Positions 1 through 8,067 of a stretch of DNA of 64,000 bases are shown here, in pieces. The DNA is from an uncultured Aquitalea sp. (GTDB lineage: Bacteria; Pseudomonadota; Gammaproteobacteria; Burkholderiales; Chromobacteriaceae), in assembly GCF_945957525.1 (NCBI RefSeq), contig NZ_CAMFLA010000003.1, positions 186,001 to 250,000 on the forward strand. Direction: 5' to 3'. Position 1 is the stretch's first letter. Every line of letters begins with the position of its first letter. Under the pieces are notes generated by a model. The model searched no databases, had not been told where the DNA came from, and was given only the letters and a program-made list of their open reading frames with translations. Position numbers and translations under genes: made by a program.

Positions 1-2
1 CG

Positions 3-143
3 ACCGGCATGTTTGTGTATCAGGGCGTGAAAAACACTCTCACAACCGACACTTGGCTGATCTACCTCGGCCTGGTCGGTGGCTACGCCGCCGCCCTGCG
101 CCTGATCGCCGCCTGGCGTGGCAAGGGGGCGGGCAATGCTTAA
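3..143 (+). CDS. phage membrane protein, holin-like (5' truncated by window edge)
   Basis: The reading frame is open from the window edge and encodes 46 visible residues ending in GKGAGNA. A hydrophobic stretch (TWLIYLGLVGGYAAALRLIAA) is followed by a short basic tail, as expected of a small inner-membrane protein. It lies directly upstream of the Rz/Rz1 spanin genes, where Mu-like phages keep holin-type lysis proteins. The N-terminus is missing, so the family cannot be fixed; holin is inferred from position and hydrophobicity. Its end overlaps the next start in ATGCTTAA. Confidence 0.6.
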   Translation, partial: TGMFVYQGVKNTLTTDTWLIYLGLVGGYAAALRLIAAWRGKGAGNA

Positions 144-351
144 CCGTCTCAAACGTCTGCTTGGCTGGCTGCGTGCGCTGTTTGTTCTGTCGCCGCCTAC
201 AGTGTCCAAGCGTCATATCAAACCTCTCGCTGTACAGCCCAGGGTTTCATGCCACCAGAGCTGGCCAGCCCCGCATCACCGTCACTCTGGTGTAGCCGCT
301 AGCAAGCGTGCAGCCCGCAAGCGCCGTAACCGCCAAAGGAGCAGCCGATGA
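136..351 (+). CDS. small basic phage protein of unknown function
   Basis: This 71-residue protein starts at an ATG overlapping the upstream stop and ends in an ATGA overlap with Rz, so it is translationally coupled on both sides. It has a short hydrophobic N-terminal part (LLGWLRALFVL) and a strongly basic C-terminus (SKRAARKRRNRQRSSR). I do not recognise a named family. The tight packing between lysis genes argues that it is a real gene, perhaps a lysis accessory or nucleic-acid-binding protein, but nothing in the sequence proves a role. Confidence 0.5.
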   Translation: MLNRLKRLLGWLRALFVLSPPTVSKRHIKPLAVQPRVSCHQSWPAPHHRHSGVAASKRAARKRRNRQRSSR

Positions 352-941
352 ACGTCTTGCCGTGGTGGGTAAAGCCCCTTCTTATCACCGCGCTGGCCGG
401 CGCGACGCTGTATGGCGCAGAACACTTTGGATATCAGCGTGCTGCCAGCCTGTACGCCGGCAAGCTGGTGACGGCAGACACCGAGCACACGCGCCAGTTG
501 CTGCACCTTACCGAGCAGCGTCTGACTGAGCAGGCTGCCGCCCAGGAAGCCTATCAACGCCTGAATGAACAGGCGCACCAGGTGGGCTGGGAGCTGCTGC
601 AAACCAAGCAGCAACTGGAAGCAACACAACGCCAACTCAAGCAAAGGATTACCGATGCGACTCACACTGATGGCCCCAGCTTTACTGGCCTTGGCCCTGA
701 CAGCCTGCGCCTATACCGGCAGTTCCTCGGCTACTCCGCCAGCGGTGAAGCTGGTTTGTCCGAAGCCGACCCCGGACATGCTGGTGAAGCCGCCACGGCC
801 GCCGGCACCGAAGCCGGGTTATCGCCAACAGACCTTCTCGAACACGCCGCCGACTACGGCCAGTGGTGCCAGCAGCTCGACGCCCAGGTGAGCGCCTACA
901 TCCGGCTGCATAGCGAGGTCACGCCGGGGGTAAAGCCGTGA
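348..941 (+). CDS. Rz-like inner-membrane spanin (i-spanin)
   Basis: The 197-residue protein has one N-terminal membrane segment (about residues 6-25) followed by a long charged, glutamine-rich periplasmic helix (about 40-105) with coiled-coil character. This is the architecture of Rz i-spanins, which join the inner membrane to an outer-membrane Rz1 lipoprotein and fuse the two membranes in the last step of lysis. An Rz1 reading frame is embedded entirely within the gene (655-891), the diagnostic arrangement. The protein is longer than classical Rz, about 150 residues, because the reading frame continues through the whole Rz1 region. Confidence 0.85.
   Translation: MNVLPWWVKPLLITALAGATLYGAEHFGYQRAASLYAGKLVTADTEHTRQLLHLTEQRLTEQAAAQEAYQRLNEQAHQVGWELLQTKQQLEATQRQLKQRITDATHTDGPSFTGLGPDSLRLYRQFLGYSASGEAGLSEADPGHAGEAATAAGTEAGLSPTDLLEHAADYGQWCQQLDAQVSAYIRLHSEVTPGVKP
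655..891 (+). CDS. Rz1-like outer-membrane spanin lipoprotein (nested in Rz)
   Basis: This is a 78-residue protein in a different frame inside Rz. It begins MRLTLMAPALLALALTAC: a short lipoprotein signal peptide with lipobox LTAC, lipidated Cys at residue 18. The mature part is short and proline-rich (KPTPDMLVKPPRPPAPKPG), typical of o-spanins. A longer open frame extends upstream to 565, but the ATG at 655 places the signal peptide at the N-terminus and is clearly preferable. It should be sorted to the outer membrane and pair with Rz. Confidence 0.88.
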   Translation: MRLTLMAPALLALALTACAYTGSSSATPPAVKLVCPKPTPDMLVKPPRPPAPKPGYRQQTFSNTPPTTASGASSSTPR

Positions 942-1150
942 CCGATGTATTTGACCGGGCTCAGGAGCTGGAGCTGCGCCAGCGAGAAGAGGCTCTGGCG
1001 CGACAGGGCGCCAGACAAAAGTCCGGCAGTGGTTTGAGCCATTGCGAAGACTGCGGGGAGCCGATTCCCTCCAAGCGCCGCCAAGCTGTACCGAGCTGTA
1101 CCCGCTGCTTCAACTGCCAAAACGAACACGAAGAAAGGAACGCCCGATGA
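938..1150 (+). CDS. TraR/DksA-type C4 zinc-finger protein
   Basis: The 70-residue protein starts at GTG 938, overlapping the Rz stop (GTGA). An N-terminal helix rich in Glu, Arg and Gln is followed by a zinc finger with Cys36-x2-Cys39 and Cys54-x2-Cys57 and the CEDCGEPIP signature of the DksA/TraR family. TraR-like proteins bind in the secondary channel of RNA polymerase and mimic DksA plus ppGpp. Small phage versions are common in Mu-like late regions. A regulatory role is inferred from family. It ends in an ATGA overlap with the next gene. Confidence 0.85.
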   Translation: MTDVFDRAQELELRQREEALARQGARQKSGSGLSHCEDCGEPIPSKRRQAVPSCTRCFNCQNEHEERNAR

Positions 1151-1371
1151 GCGGCGACAACACCGAGCTGACCCGCGCCCTGGGGCGCATCGAAGGCAAG
1201 CTGGACATGATCGTGGACAGCCAGGCCAAGCAGAACGTGCGGCTGGATGCGATGGACGCGCGACTGCGCCATGTCGAGCAGCAGGCGGCCAAAGCGGGGG
1301 CCATCAGCGGTGGCATTGTCGCCGTCGGTACCGCATTGGCGGTTGAGATGGTCAAGCGGGCGTTGCTGTAA
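1147..1371 (+). CDS. small coiled-coil protein with C-terminal membrane segment
   Basis: The 74-residue protein is read from the ATG at 1147 that overlaps the upstream stop. Heptad-like helix (about residues 5-45, containing LGRIEGKLDMIVDSQ) is followed by a hydrophobic C-terminal segment (GAISGGIVAVGTALAVEMV). The layout resembles haemolysin XhlA-like or DUF2730-like phage proteins that sit between the lysis and packaging genes of Mu-like phages. Function is unknown; a lysis or membrane-associated role is inferred from position only. Confidence 0.6.
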   Translation: MSGDNTELTRALGRIEGKLDMIVDSQAKQNVRLDAMDARLRHVEQQAAKAGAISGGIVAVGTALAVEMVKRALL

Positions 1372-1871
1372 TGGCTCACGCCCCAGAGACCCGCGACAAG
1401 ATCCGCCGTTTGTACGTGTTCGATCGCATCGGCCTGGAAATGGCGGCACTACAGTGTGGCGTGTCCATGTCCACCGCCAGTCGCTGGAAGCGAGAAGCGA
1501 TGGATGATGGGGACGACTGGGACAAGTTGCGTGCCGCAGCCATCTTGGCCGGCGATGGGATAGAAAGCGTGGCACGAGCAGCGCTAGCCGGCTTTTTGAC
1601 TCAGTACCAGGCAACCATGGACTCGCTCAACGCAAACCCGGATATACCGGCGGAGAAGAAGGTACAGATGCTGGCCAGCCTGGCCGACTCGTTCAACAAA
1701 ACCGTTGCCGCCAGCCGCAAGGTGTTGCCGGAAACCAGCCAGCTTGCCACTGCGATGGAGGTAGTGCAGAAGATGGCCACCTTCATCCGCGAGAAGTATC
1801 CGAAGCATGCGCAGGCGTTCGTCGAGGTGCTGGAGCCTTTCGGCGAAGAGCTGGCCAAAACCTATGGTTGA
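1371..1871 (+). CDS. DUF1804 family protein, putative small terminase subunit
   Basis: The 166-residue protein starts in a TAATG overlap. The N-terminal 60 residues read as a helix-turn-helix (RRLYVFDRIGLEMAALQCGV, then STASRWK), the DNA-recognition part expected of a small terminase subunit; the rest is helical and probably oligomerises. I assign it to DUF1804 of transposable phages. It lies just before TerL, as small terminase genes do. In this role it would mark phage DNA for headful packaging from the integrated genome. Confidence 0.78.
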   Translation: MAHAPETRDKIRRLYVFDRIGLEMAALQCGVSMSTASRWKREAMDDGDDWDKLRAAAILAGDGIESVARAALAGFLTQYQATMDSLNANPDIPAEKKVQMLASLADSFNKTVAASRKVLPETSQLATAMEVVQKMATFIREKYPKHAQAFVEVLEPFGEELAKTYG

Positions 1872-1877
1872 GACGCG

Positions 1878-2060
1878 ATGACACAAGACGAACTCACTTT
1901 ACTGCTGATCAAGGGAGCTATCGCGGATCTCCCAGATGAGGATAAGCAGCAAGTCTACTTGGCCATCGAGCAGATACGAGAAGCAATGGCGGCCTATCCA
2001 GAGGATCATGCCGCGTTGGCACTGACCTTGCTGACTACTGAACTGGCGGCAAAGGCGTAG
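1878..2060 (+). CDS. small acidic phage protein between terminase genes
   Basis: Sixty residues, acidic and predicted helical (IADLPDEDKQQVYLAIEQIREAM). It starts 6 bases after the DUF1804 stop and ends 2 bases before TerL, so it belongs to the packaging operon. No family is recognised. It may be a terminase accessory factor by position. Confidence 0.6.
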   Translation: MTQDELTLLLIKGAIADLPDEDKQQVYLAIEQIREAMAAYPEDHAALALTLLTTELAAKA

Positions 2061-2062
2061 GC

Positions 2063-3703
2063 ATGAGCAAGAAGATCACTAAAAAGGACTTCCTGCAGGA
2101 TGTTGCGCTGCTTGCGGCAGAGTACCGTCGCCAGATCGATACTGAGTGTGACAACTTCGACCCCGACCCGGCGGCGCGAGATCAACGCCGGCTACAGGCG
2201 TTCGCCAGCTTCCGTTTCTTTGCGCAGACCTACTTCCCGCACTACGTCAAATGCAGCCCGGCGACAGTGCATGAGTACCTGTTCGACAAGTTTCAGGATG
2301 TCGTCGATAACGGTGTCGGCGACCACTATGCCGTGGCTGCTCCGCGTGGCCATGCAAAGTCCACCATCGTCACCCAGATCGGTACGTTGTGGTGCATCGT
2401 TACCGGTCGCAAGCACTACCCGCTGATTGTGATGGATGCCATCGAACAGGCATGGCCGATGCTGGAAGCGATCAAGGCGGAACTGGAGTTTAACCCGCGC
2501 CTGTTACTGGACTTCCCCGAAGCGACAGGACGTGGACGGGTATGGCAGGTGGGCACCATCCTGACCACCAACGACGTGAAGGTGGAAGTGTTCGGCTCCG
2601 GCAAAAAAATCCGGGGCCGACGCCACGGCCCACATCGTCCTGACCTTGTTATCGGCGATGACCTGGAGAACGACGAGAACGTGCGTAGCCCGGAGCAGCG
2701 CGACAAGCTGATGAGCTGGATTACCAAGAGCCTGCTCTCCCTTGGCCCGGCTGACGACAGCCTCGACGTGTTCATCATCGGCACCATCCTGCACTACGAC
2801 TCGGTGTTGGCCAGGCTGATTCAGAACCCGCTCTGGACTAGTGCCAAGTTTCGCGCTGTAGAGCGCTGGCCAGATCGGATGGACCTGTGGGATCGCTGGA
2901 CGGAGATCCTGCTTGGCGAGGGCAAAGACGAGGCTCTGGCGTACTACCAGGCGCACCAGCCGGATATGGATGCTGGGGTGAAGATCTGTTGGCCAGGCGG
3001 CACCACCTTCTACAAGCTAATGACCAAGCGGGCACGCGACGGCAAGTCCGCCTTTGACTCGGAACAGCAAAACGATCCGCTGTCGGGTGATGATGCCCCG
3101 TTCGCCGAGTGCATCAACTTCTGGGTGAATCGGCTTGCTGAGTGGGTGTTTTACGGCTCCTGCGACCCCTCTCTTGGCAAGGCCGGCAACCGGCGCGACC
3201 CTTCCGCGCTGCTGGTGGGCGGTTATAACCGGGCAACAGGCATCCTGGACGTAGTAGAGGCGAGCATCCGCAAGCGCCTGCCTGACCGCATCATCGAAGA
3301 CGTGATTGCCTTCCAGGCTGAATACCGTTGTGTGCTGTGGTTGGTGGAGGCGGTGCAGTTCCAGGAGTTCATGCGCACCGAGCTGGTGAAACGCTCGGCA
3401 GCGCGCGGCATCCCTGTGCCGGCCCGTGCCGTGACCCCGCATGGCGACAAGCTGCTGCGCATCGAGACCCTGCAACCACACATGGCCAATGGCCTTATCC
3501 GGCTGCACCCGAGCCTGCACACGCTGATCGAACAGCTACGCCACTTCCCCAAGGCCGACCACGACGACGGCCCAGATGCCCTGCAAATGCTTTGGGCTGC
3601 CGCGCTGTCTGGTGGCGGCCAGATCGAATACACCCCGGTGCCGCGTCATGCTGCAGGTGCTGATGATGATCACGTCGGCCGCTTCGAATCCGGCGGCTGG
3701 TAA
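2063..3703 (+). CDS. terminase large subunit (Mu gp28-like)
   Basis: The 546-residue protein is the packaging motor and headful nuclease. The ATPase domain has a Walker-A-like loop APRGHAKST (residues 93-101) and Walker B LVIGDDLEND (195-204). The nuclease half contains the acidic pieces GSCDPSLG and, near the C-terminus, DDGPDAL, which match the metal-binding residues of RNase-H-fold TerL nucleases. Gene order small terminase, TerL, portal is standard. It reads full length with no disruption. Confidence 0.93.
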   Translation: MSKKITKKDFLQDVALLAAEYRRQIDTECDNFDPDPAARDQRRLQAFASFRFFAQTYFPHYVKCSPATVHEYLFDKFQDVVDNGVGDHYAVAAPRGHAKSTIVTQIGTLWCIVTGRKHYPLIVMDAIEQAWPMLEAIKAELEFNPRLLLDFPEATGRGRVWQVGTILTTNDVKVEVFGSGKKIRGRRHGPHRPDLVIGDDLENDENVRSPEQRDKLMSWITKSLLSLGPADDSLDVFIIGTILHYDSVLARLIQNPLWTSAKFRAVERWPDRMDLWDRWTEILLGEGKDEALAYYQAHQPDMDAGVKICWPGGTTFYKLMTKRARDGKSAFDSEQQNDPLSGDDAPFAECINFWVNRLAEWVFYGSCDPSLGKAGNRRDPSALLVGGYNRATGILDVVEASIRKRLPDRIIEDVIAFQAEYRCVLWLVEAVQFQEFMRTELVKRSAARGIPVPARAVTPHGDKLLRIETLQPHMANGLIRLHPSLHTLIEQLRHFPKADHDDGPDALQMLWAAALSGGGQIEYTPVPRHAAGADDDHVGRFESGGW

Positions 3704-3712
3704 GGATGGATT

Positions 3713-3928
3713 ATGGATAATTTTGCAATGGTCTTAGGTTTCTCCATCATGGCGATTGGTGGCGCGACCGTTTTCGCACTCCTCTGTTATTTCATCCATG
3801 AGTGGATGCTGGAGAAGGATACGGCCAGGCTCAACGCTCAATGCTTGAGAGAGGCCATCAAGGAATGGAAGGCCAATCACCCTGAGAAGTGGGCGGCAAT
3901 GAAGAAACGCAACGGACAGGCTGAGTGA
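3713..3928 (+). CDS. small single-pass membrane protein
   Basis: The 71-residue protein has one clear membrane segment (about residues 5-30, VLGFSIMAIGGATVFALLCYF) followed by a charged cytoplasmic helix. It lies between TerL and portal and ends in a GTGA overlap with the portal gene. No known family is recognised; it may be an accessory membrane protein. Confidence 0.55.
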   Translation: MDNFAMVLGFSIMAIGGATVFALLCYFIHEWMLEKDTARLNAQCLREAIKEWKANHPEKWAAMKKRNGQAE

Positions 3929-5535
3929 CAAACATGGCGCAAATTCTTGATCAATACGGCAAGCCGATCCAGCGCGAGGTGTTGGAGGAGCCCCAAACTG
4001 CCCGCGTTGGCTGGGTGACGCGCGAGTTTGCCGAGCATCCGTCGCGCGGCCTGACGCCGCAGAAGCTGCATCATATTCTGGAAGACGCCGAACAAGGCCA
4101 TCTTGCTGCCCAAGCGGACCTCTTCACTGATATGGAAGAGAAGGATGGCCACATCTTTGCAGAGATGAGCAAGCGCAAGCGTGCGCTCCTGACGCTTGAC
4201 TGGAGCATTGAGCCACCGAGGAATGCCAGCGCTACCGAGAAGAAGCAGGCCGCCCAGTTGCTGGAATGGCTCAAAGACATGCCGGACTGGGATGATTTCC
4301 TGCTGGATTGCCTGGACGGGATAGGTCACGGATTTTCGGCGATGGAAATCGAGTGGCAGCGGCTGGGTACCGACTGGCTGACCAAGAGCCTGACGCACCG
4401 ACCCCAGCGCTGGTTTCAGACCGTGCCGCATGATGGCAACGCACTGCGCCTGCGCGATGGCAGCGTAGATGGCGCAGAGCCGTGGAAGTTTGGCTGGGTC
4501 ATCCACAAGCACAAGGCGAAATCCGGTTACCTGACCCGATCGGGATTGCATCGCGTACTGGCGTGGCCTTACCTGTTCAAGAATTACTCAGTGCGCGACT
4601 TGGCAGAGTTCTTGGAGATCTATGGCCTGCCACTACGTTTGGGCAAGTATCCTGCAGGGGCAACCAATCAAGAGAAGGCAACGCTGCTGCGGGCAGTGGC
4701 TGAGATCGGACATAACGCCGCCGGCATCATACCGGACACCATGTTCATTGAGTTCCAGAACGCGGCCAATGGGAGCCAGGAGCCGTTCCAATCAATGATG
4801 GACTGGTGCGAGAGAACCCAGTCCAAGGGCATTCTGGGCGGGACGCTGACCAGCCAGGCTGACGGCAAAACCAGCACCAACGCGCTGGGCAACATCCACA
4901 ATGAAGTGCGCCACGACCTGACGGTGAGCGATGCCCGTCAGTTGGAGGGCACCATCACGCGGGATCTGCTGTATCCACTGGCGGTACTCAACTTCGGCCA
5001 GGTCGACCCTCGCCGCATGCCGCGCCTGGTGTTCGACACGCGGCAGGTTGAAGACATTGAGCTGTATGCCGACAGCCTGCCCAAGCTGGTCGGCTTGGGG
5101 CTGGACGTACCTGTGGCATGGGTACGGGAAAAGCTGGCCATCCCGGAGCCGCAGAATGGCGAGGCGGTACTTACTGCGCCGCGCCCGGAAATGGCGCTGC
5201 CGCCAGAACTGCGGCCGGTGACAAAACAGGAGCAAGCAGCGGCTAGCCTGCAATACCGTGCAGTGCTCACCAACGACAAAGGCGAGGTTGTCTACCCGGA
5301 TCAGGCCGCACTCGACGCAGCTGCCAGCAACTTGCCGGCCGATGTGATCAACGCCGGCATGGAGCAGTTGCTCGCCCCCGTCATTCAGGCAATCCGTGAC
5401 GGCGCGACGCCAGACGACGCAATTGAGGCACTGGTGGCGATCTACCCGGACATGGACGATAAAGCCATTGCCGATCTGCTGGCGCGAGCCATCTTCGTTG
5501 CCGACGTGTGGGGACGGCTAAATGCCCACACCTGA
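3925..5535 (+). CDS. portal protein (Mu gp29-like, DUF935)
   Basis: The 536-residue protein forms the ring at the unique capsid vertex through which DNA is packaged. Length, position after TerL and the DUF935-type core (for example EFLEIYGLPLRLGKYP and TITRDLLYPLAVLNFG) match Mu gp29. GTG 3925 overlaps the upstream stop; an ATG three codons later is an alternative start. The 3' end overlaps the gpF gene by 14 bases. Confidence 0.92.
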   Translation: MTNMAQILDQYGKPIQREVLEEPQTARVGWVTREFAEHPSRGLTPQKLHHILEDAEQGHLAAQADLFTDMEEKDGHIFAEMSKRKRALLTLDWSIEPPRNASATEKKQAAQLLEWLKDMPDWDDFLLDCLDGIGHGFSAMEIEWQRLGTDWLTKSLTHRPQRWFQTVPHDGNALRLRDGSVDGAEPWKFGWVIHKHKAKSGYLTRSGLHRVLAWPYLFKNYSVRDLAEFLEIYGLPLRLGKYPAGATNQEKATLLRAVAEIGHNAAGIIPDTMFIEFQNAANGSQEPFQSMMDWCERTQSKGILGGTLTSQADGKTSTNALGNIHNEVRHDLTVSDARQLEGTITRDLLYPLAVLNFGQVDPRRMPRLVFDTRQVEDIELYADSLPKLVGLGLDVPVAWVREKLAIPEPQNGEAVLTAPRPEMALPPELRPVTKQEQAAASLQYRAVLTNDKGEVVYPDQAALDAAASNLPADVINAGMEQLLAPVIQAIRDGATPDDAIEALVAIYPDMDDKAIADLLARAIFVADVWGRLNAHT

Positions 5536-6358
5536 TATCAGCCAGGTGGATCTGGCTTTCGCTATCGGCTTGCCGCCCGAGGAGGCCATCGCCTACTTCG
5601 AGAGCAAGGGCTTCGCCATCAGCTTCAAGTGGCAGGACGTGTGGGCTGAGGCGCAGGCCAAGGCATTCACCGTGGCCGGGGTCACCAAACTCGACGTACT
5701 GACCGATATCCGAGGCGCGCTAGACTCGGCACTGAAGAGCGGCGAGACGCTGGCCAGCTTCCAGAGTCAGTTGCAACCGCTGCTGGAGGCCAAGGGCTGG
5801 TGGGGAAAGGGCCGGATCGTCGACCAGGAGACCGGCGAAATCCACGGCAAGCGCCTCAACCCACGCCGGCTGGAAACCATCTTTCGCACCAACTTGCAAT
5901 CAAGCTATCAGGCCGGTCGTTTCCTGGAACAGCTGGCCAATGCGGAATTCCGTCCGTACTGGGAGTACGTGGCGGTAATGGACAACCGCACCCGGCCAGC
6001 GCATCGCAGCCTGCACGGTCGGGTGTTCCGCTATGACGATCCGTTCTGGCGCACCTTCTACCCGCCAAACGGCTGGAACTGTCGCTGCCGGGTGCGTACC
6101 CGCAGCCAGCGCGACATGGATCGGATGGAACTGGTTGCCTCGAGCAGCGAAGGGAGATTGGAAACCGTCGAGCAACCTATCGACCGCCAGGGTAGTACTC
6201 GCCCGGCGGTGGCATTCAACGATCCGCTTACTGGCAAGCGCTTTATGGCTGATGCCGGCTTTGGCTTCAATCCTGGTGTGGCAGCGTACCAGCCAGACCT
6301 TAGCCGTTACCCGCCAGAGTTGGCACGGCAGTTCGTCCAGGAGCAAGCAAGCCGATGA
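5522..6358 (+). CDS. head morphogenesis protein (Mu gpF/gp30, SPP1 gp7 family)
   Basis: The 278-residue protein carries the phage Mu gpF-like domain: RTNLQSSYQAGRF, the motif region VMDNRTRPAHRSLHG and the Cys-containing FYPPNGWNCRCRVRT. In this family the protein is a minor head component needed for capsid assembly, between portal and gpG. It overlaps both neighbours, consistent with coupled translation. Confidence 0.92.
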   Translation: MPTPDISQVDLAFAIGLPPEEAIAYFESKGFAISFKWQDVWAEAQAKAFTVAGVTKLDVLTDIRGALDSALKSGETLASFQSQLQPLLEAKGWWGKGRIVDQETGEIHGKRLNPRRLETIFRTNLQSSYQAGRFLEQLANAEFRPYWEYVAVMDNRTRPAHRSLHGRVFRYDDPFWRTFYPPNGWNCRCRVRTRSQRDMDRMELVASSSEGRLETVEQPIDRQGSTRPAVAFNDPLTGKRFMADAGFGFNPGVAAYQPDLSRYPPELARQFVQEQASR

Positions 6359-6849
6359 TCATTATCAAGATCGACAAAAGTGGCCTCATGCAGACGCTGG
6401 AGCGGCTGGAAAGAGCCGTGATCAACAGAGCGCCGGTTATGCGTGCCATCTCCGGGATTATGGCCGACGCGGTCGAGGAAAACTTCGCCCAAGAAGGTCG
6501 GCCGAAATGGCAGGGGCTGAAGCCCAACCCTCGCCGGGCCGGTGGCAAAATCTTACAGGCTACTGGCCGACTCGCTTCCTCTATCGTCTCGGCCAGCGAC
6601 AACGACAACGCCGTGGTCGGCACCAATGTCAAATACGCGGCCATCCACCAGTTCGGCGGCCAGACTCGCCCGCATGAAATCCGTCCCCGCAACAAGAAGG
6701 CGCTCGCCTTTGGTGGACGGTTAGTGAAGAAGGTCAACCACCCAGGGTCGAAAATCCCTGCTCGGCCATTCCTGCTGCTCACCGACCAGGACATCGACGA
6801 GATTGAAGCAACGATGAACGATTACCTGAGACAGGTGGCTGGTGACTGA
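6355..6849 (+). CDS. virion morphogenesis protein (Mu gpG/gp31)
   Basis: The 164-residue protein matches the phage virion morphogenesis family: an N-terminal helix, the segment NFAQEGRPKWQGLKP, a central YAAIHQFGGQ and a C-terminal PARPFLLLTDQD. In Mu, gpG is involved in head-to-tail joining. The start ATG overlaps the gpF stop. It is the last gene before a terminator and a cargo gene. Confidence 0.9.
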   Translation: MIIIKIDKSGLMQTLERLERAVINRAPVMRAISGIMADAVEENFAQEGRPKWQGLKPNPRRAGGKILQATGRLASSIVSASDNDNAVVGTNVKYAAIHQFGGQTRPHEIRPRNKKALAFGGRLVKKVNHPGSKIPARPFLLLTDQDIDEIEATMNDYLRQVAGD

Positions 6850-6862
6850 AACCAGAAAGGCG

Positions 6863-6888
6863 AAACGCGCCGTTTTGGCGCGTTTTTT
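6863..6888 (+). terminator. Rho-independent terminator after gpG
   Basis: Inverted repeat with arms ACGCGCC (6865-6871) and GGCGCGT (6877-6883), a 5-base loop and a T run (6883-6888). It closes the head operon before the cargo gene at 7064, so distal late genes may need read-through, antitermination or a second promoter. Confidence 0.85.
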
Positions 6889-7063
6889 GCAGGTCGGGTG
6901 GGTGGTTGTACGCCAGAACCCTAGATCGTCGAAATTAAACGGTGTTTAAACGCCCTGTGGCGGGCGTGTGGGTTCGTGTCCAACCCGTGTGGCAGGGTGA
7001 AAGGATTTTAACGGTGTGCTGACGGTGCTAAAATGTACTCTCCAATTGGGCAACGGAGGGCGC
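6889..7063 (+). promoter_or_regulatory. candidate promoter region of the 7064 cargo gene
   Basis: This 175-base gap holds a possible sigma-70 promoter, TTTAAC (7007-7012) and TAAAAT (7029-7034) with 16-base spacing, followed by a strong ribosome site GGAGGG at 7055-7060. Upstream are two small inverted repeats: ACGCCC/GGGCGT (6950-6967) and GGGTT/AACCC (6970-6986). Together with the terminator just before it, this suggests independent expression of the cargo gene from the prophage. Confidence 0.5.
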
Positions 7064-7984
7064 ATGAGCAAAATCCTACCGGATGAGCTGGAAGTTGGGA
7101 TTATTGAGAAGGCTGAAGATCTAGAACGCCTACCTGGCTATACGAAAGATATTGATCCAAAAGTCGTAAAAATTGATGTCATAACTCATTATTACAAATT
7201 TTCCAACACAATCCGTTGTGGGAAAGGAAGTTGTCATAGAGCTCACAACTTCGGTTTTGTTGTCAGGCTGGAAGACGGCAGAATGACAAATGTAGGCAAT
7301 GTGTGTGGAAAAGATTTTGGTGCGGAAAAATTTTTAGCGCAAAGCAGGATGGCTACCAAATATATAGAGCGTAGGCAAGTTGCAACCTCGCTAAAAGCAA
7401 GAAGAGATGCCACCCCATCCTTGGAAATCAGGCTGGCCGCTGCTAAAGCTCAAGCGAAAGAGATTACAGATTTTATTCGAATGCTAGAGCAGGAAGTTGG
7501 GGTTAAATTGGTTAATTTGATCAAAACCATGGCCAAGCGTAGTGAATATGATGTCTATGACTATAGAGAGCTAACCAAAAAGCAAATTGAAGTAAGGGAT
7601 TTTATGCGGGGGACTAGTGGAAACGCACCCAAAGAAACTGATACGCAAGAACGGTACAAAGCCGGGTCTCTTGAGTTTATCAGTTTTTTTGCTGAAGACG
7701 TTAGGGGCATGATTTTTGAGAAGGCTACACCTGCCATCCGCAGTCTAAAGAGCAGTTTGCTGGATGAAATGCCAACACCTGCCCTAAAAAAACTATCCAG
7801 AAGCATTACAGAGGCAGAGGCTATTCTTAACAAGATGCCAGACATTGCTAGTCAAGCAAAAGCATTCGCGGGAAGGCGCAACAACTTTATCTTGGCCAAA
7901 GTTCTTGCCAAGAACCTCGATGATCAAAATGCACGCATTGCTTCGGCTGGCATCGCACGATACATGCAAAAAATGAAGTGGTAG
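7064..7984 (+). CDS. A+T-rich cargo (moron) protein with Cys/His cluster, unknown function
   Basis: This 306-residue protein is not recognised. The ATG at 7064 is chosen because GGAGGG sits 3 bases upstream; an open frame extends to 7016. Residues about 45-85 hold a Cys/His cluster: CGKGSC, HRAH, then GNVCGKDFG, resembling a zinc- or nucleic-acid-binding module. The remainder is mostly charged helix (lysine- and alanine-rich). Base composition and codon use are visibly more A+T-rich than the flanking phage genes, and the gene sits alone between a terminator and the protease gene, the hallmarks of a late-acquired moron. A host-modifying or anti-defence role is possible but unproven. Confidence 0.75.
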   Translation: MSKILPDELEVGIIEKAEDLERLPGYTKDIDPKVVKIDVITHYYKFSNTIRCGKGSCHRAHNFGFVVRLEDGRMTNVGNVCGKDFGAEKFLAQSRMATKYIERRQVATSLKARRDATPSLEIRLAAAKAQAKEITDFIRMLEQEVGVKLVNLIKTMAKRSEYDVYDYRELTKKQIEVRDFMRGTSGNAPKETDTQERYKAGSLEFISFFAEDVRGMIFEKATPAIRSLKSSLLDEMPTPALKKLSRSITEAEAILNKMPDIASQAKAFAGRRNNFILAKVLAKNLDDQNARIASAGIARYMQKMKW

Positions 7985-8020
7985 GGTTTCAGATTTATTT
8001 ATTCTAACTCACTGAAACCC
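7984..8020 (+). repeat. inverted repeat after the cargo gene
   Basis: Arms GGGTTTCAG (7984-7992) and CTGAAACCC (8012-8020) flank an A+T-rich 19-base spacer and overlap the stop codon of the cargo gene. There is no T run, so it is a weak terminator at best; it could be a protein-binding site or an mRNA-stabilising stem. Confidence 0.5.
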
Positions 8021-8033
8021 CTCACAGATTCCC

Positions 8034-8067
8034 ATCCCCACCATGCCCCGCACAATGCGGGGCATGG
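8034..8067 (+). promoter_or_regulatory. stem-loop over the protease start codon (copy A)
   Basis: Arms ATGCCCCGC (8043-8051) and GCGGGGCAT (8057-8065) form a 9-bp GC-rich stem with a 5-base loop. The 3' arm contains most of the likely start codon of the protease gene (8064-8066), and no ordinary Shine-Dalgarno sequence is seen just upstream. A near-identical element lies at 19991-20023 in the same relation to gp46. Sequestration of the start codon is inferred. Confidence 0.6.

Noticed and set aside
53..295. 80-codon open frame at the left edge
   Set aside because: It overlaps the membrane protein and the coupled small basic protein in another frame, is Arg-rich and has no coding character.
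5800..6677. Open frames overlapping gpF (5800-6036 and 6033-6677)
   Set aside because: Arg/Ser-rich shadows of gpF and gpG, which have clear family features in their own frames.
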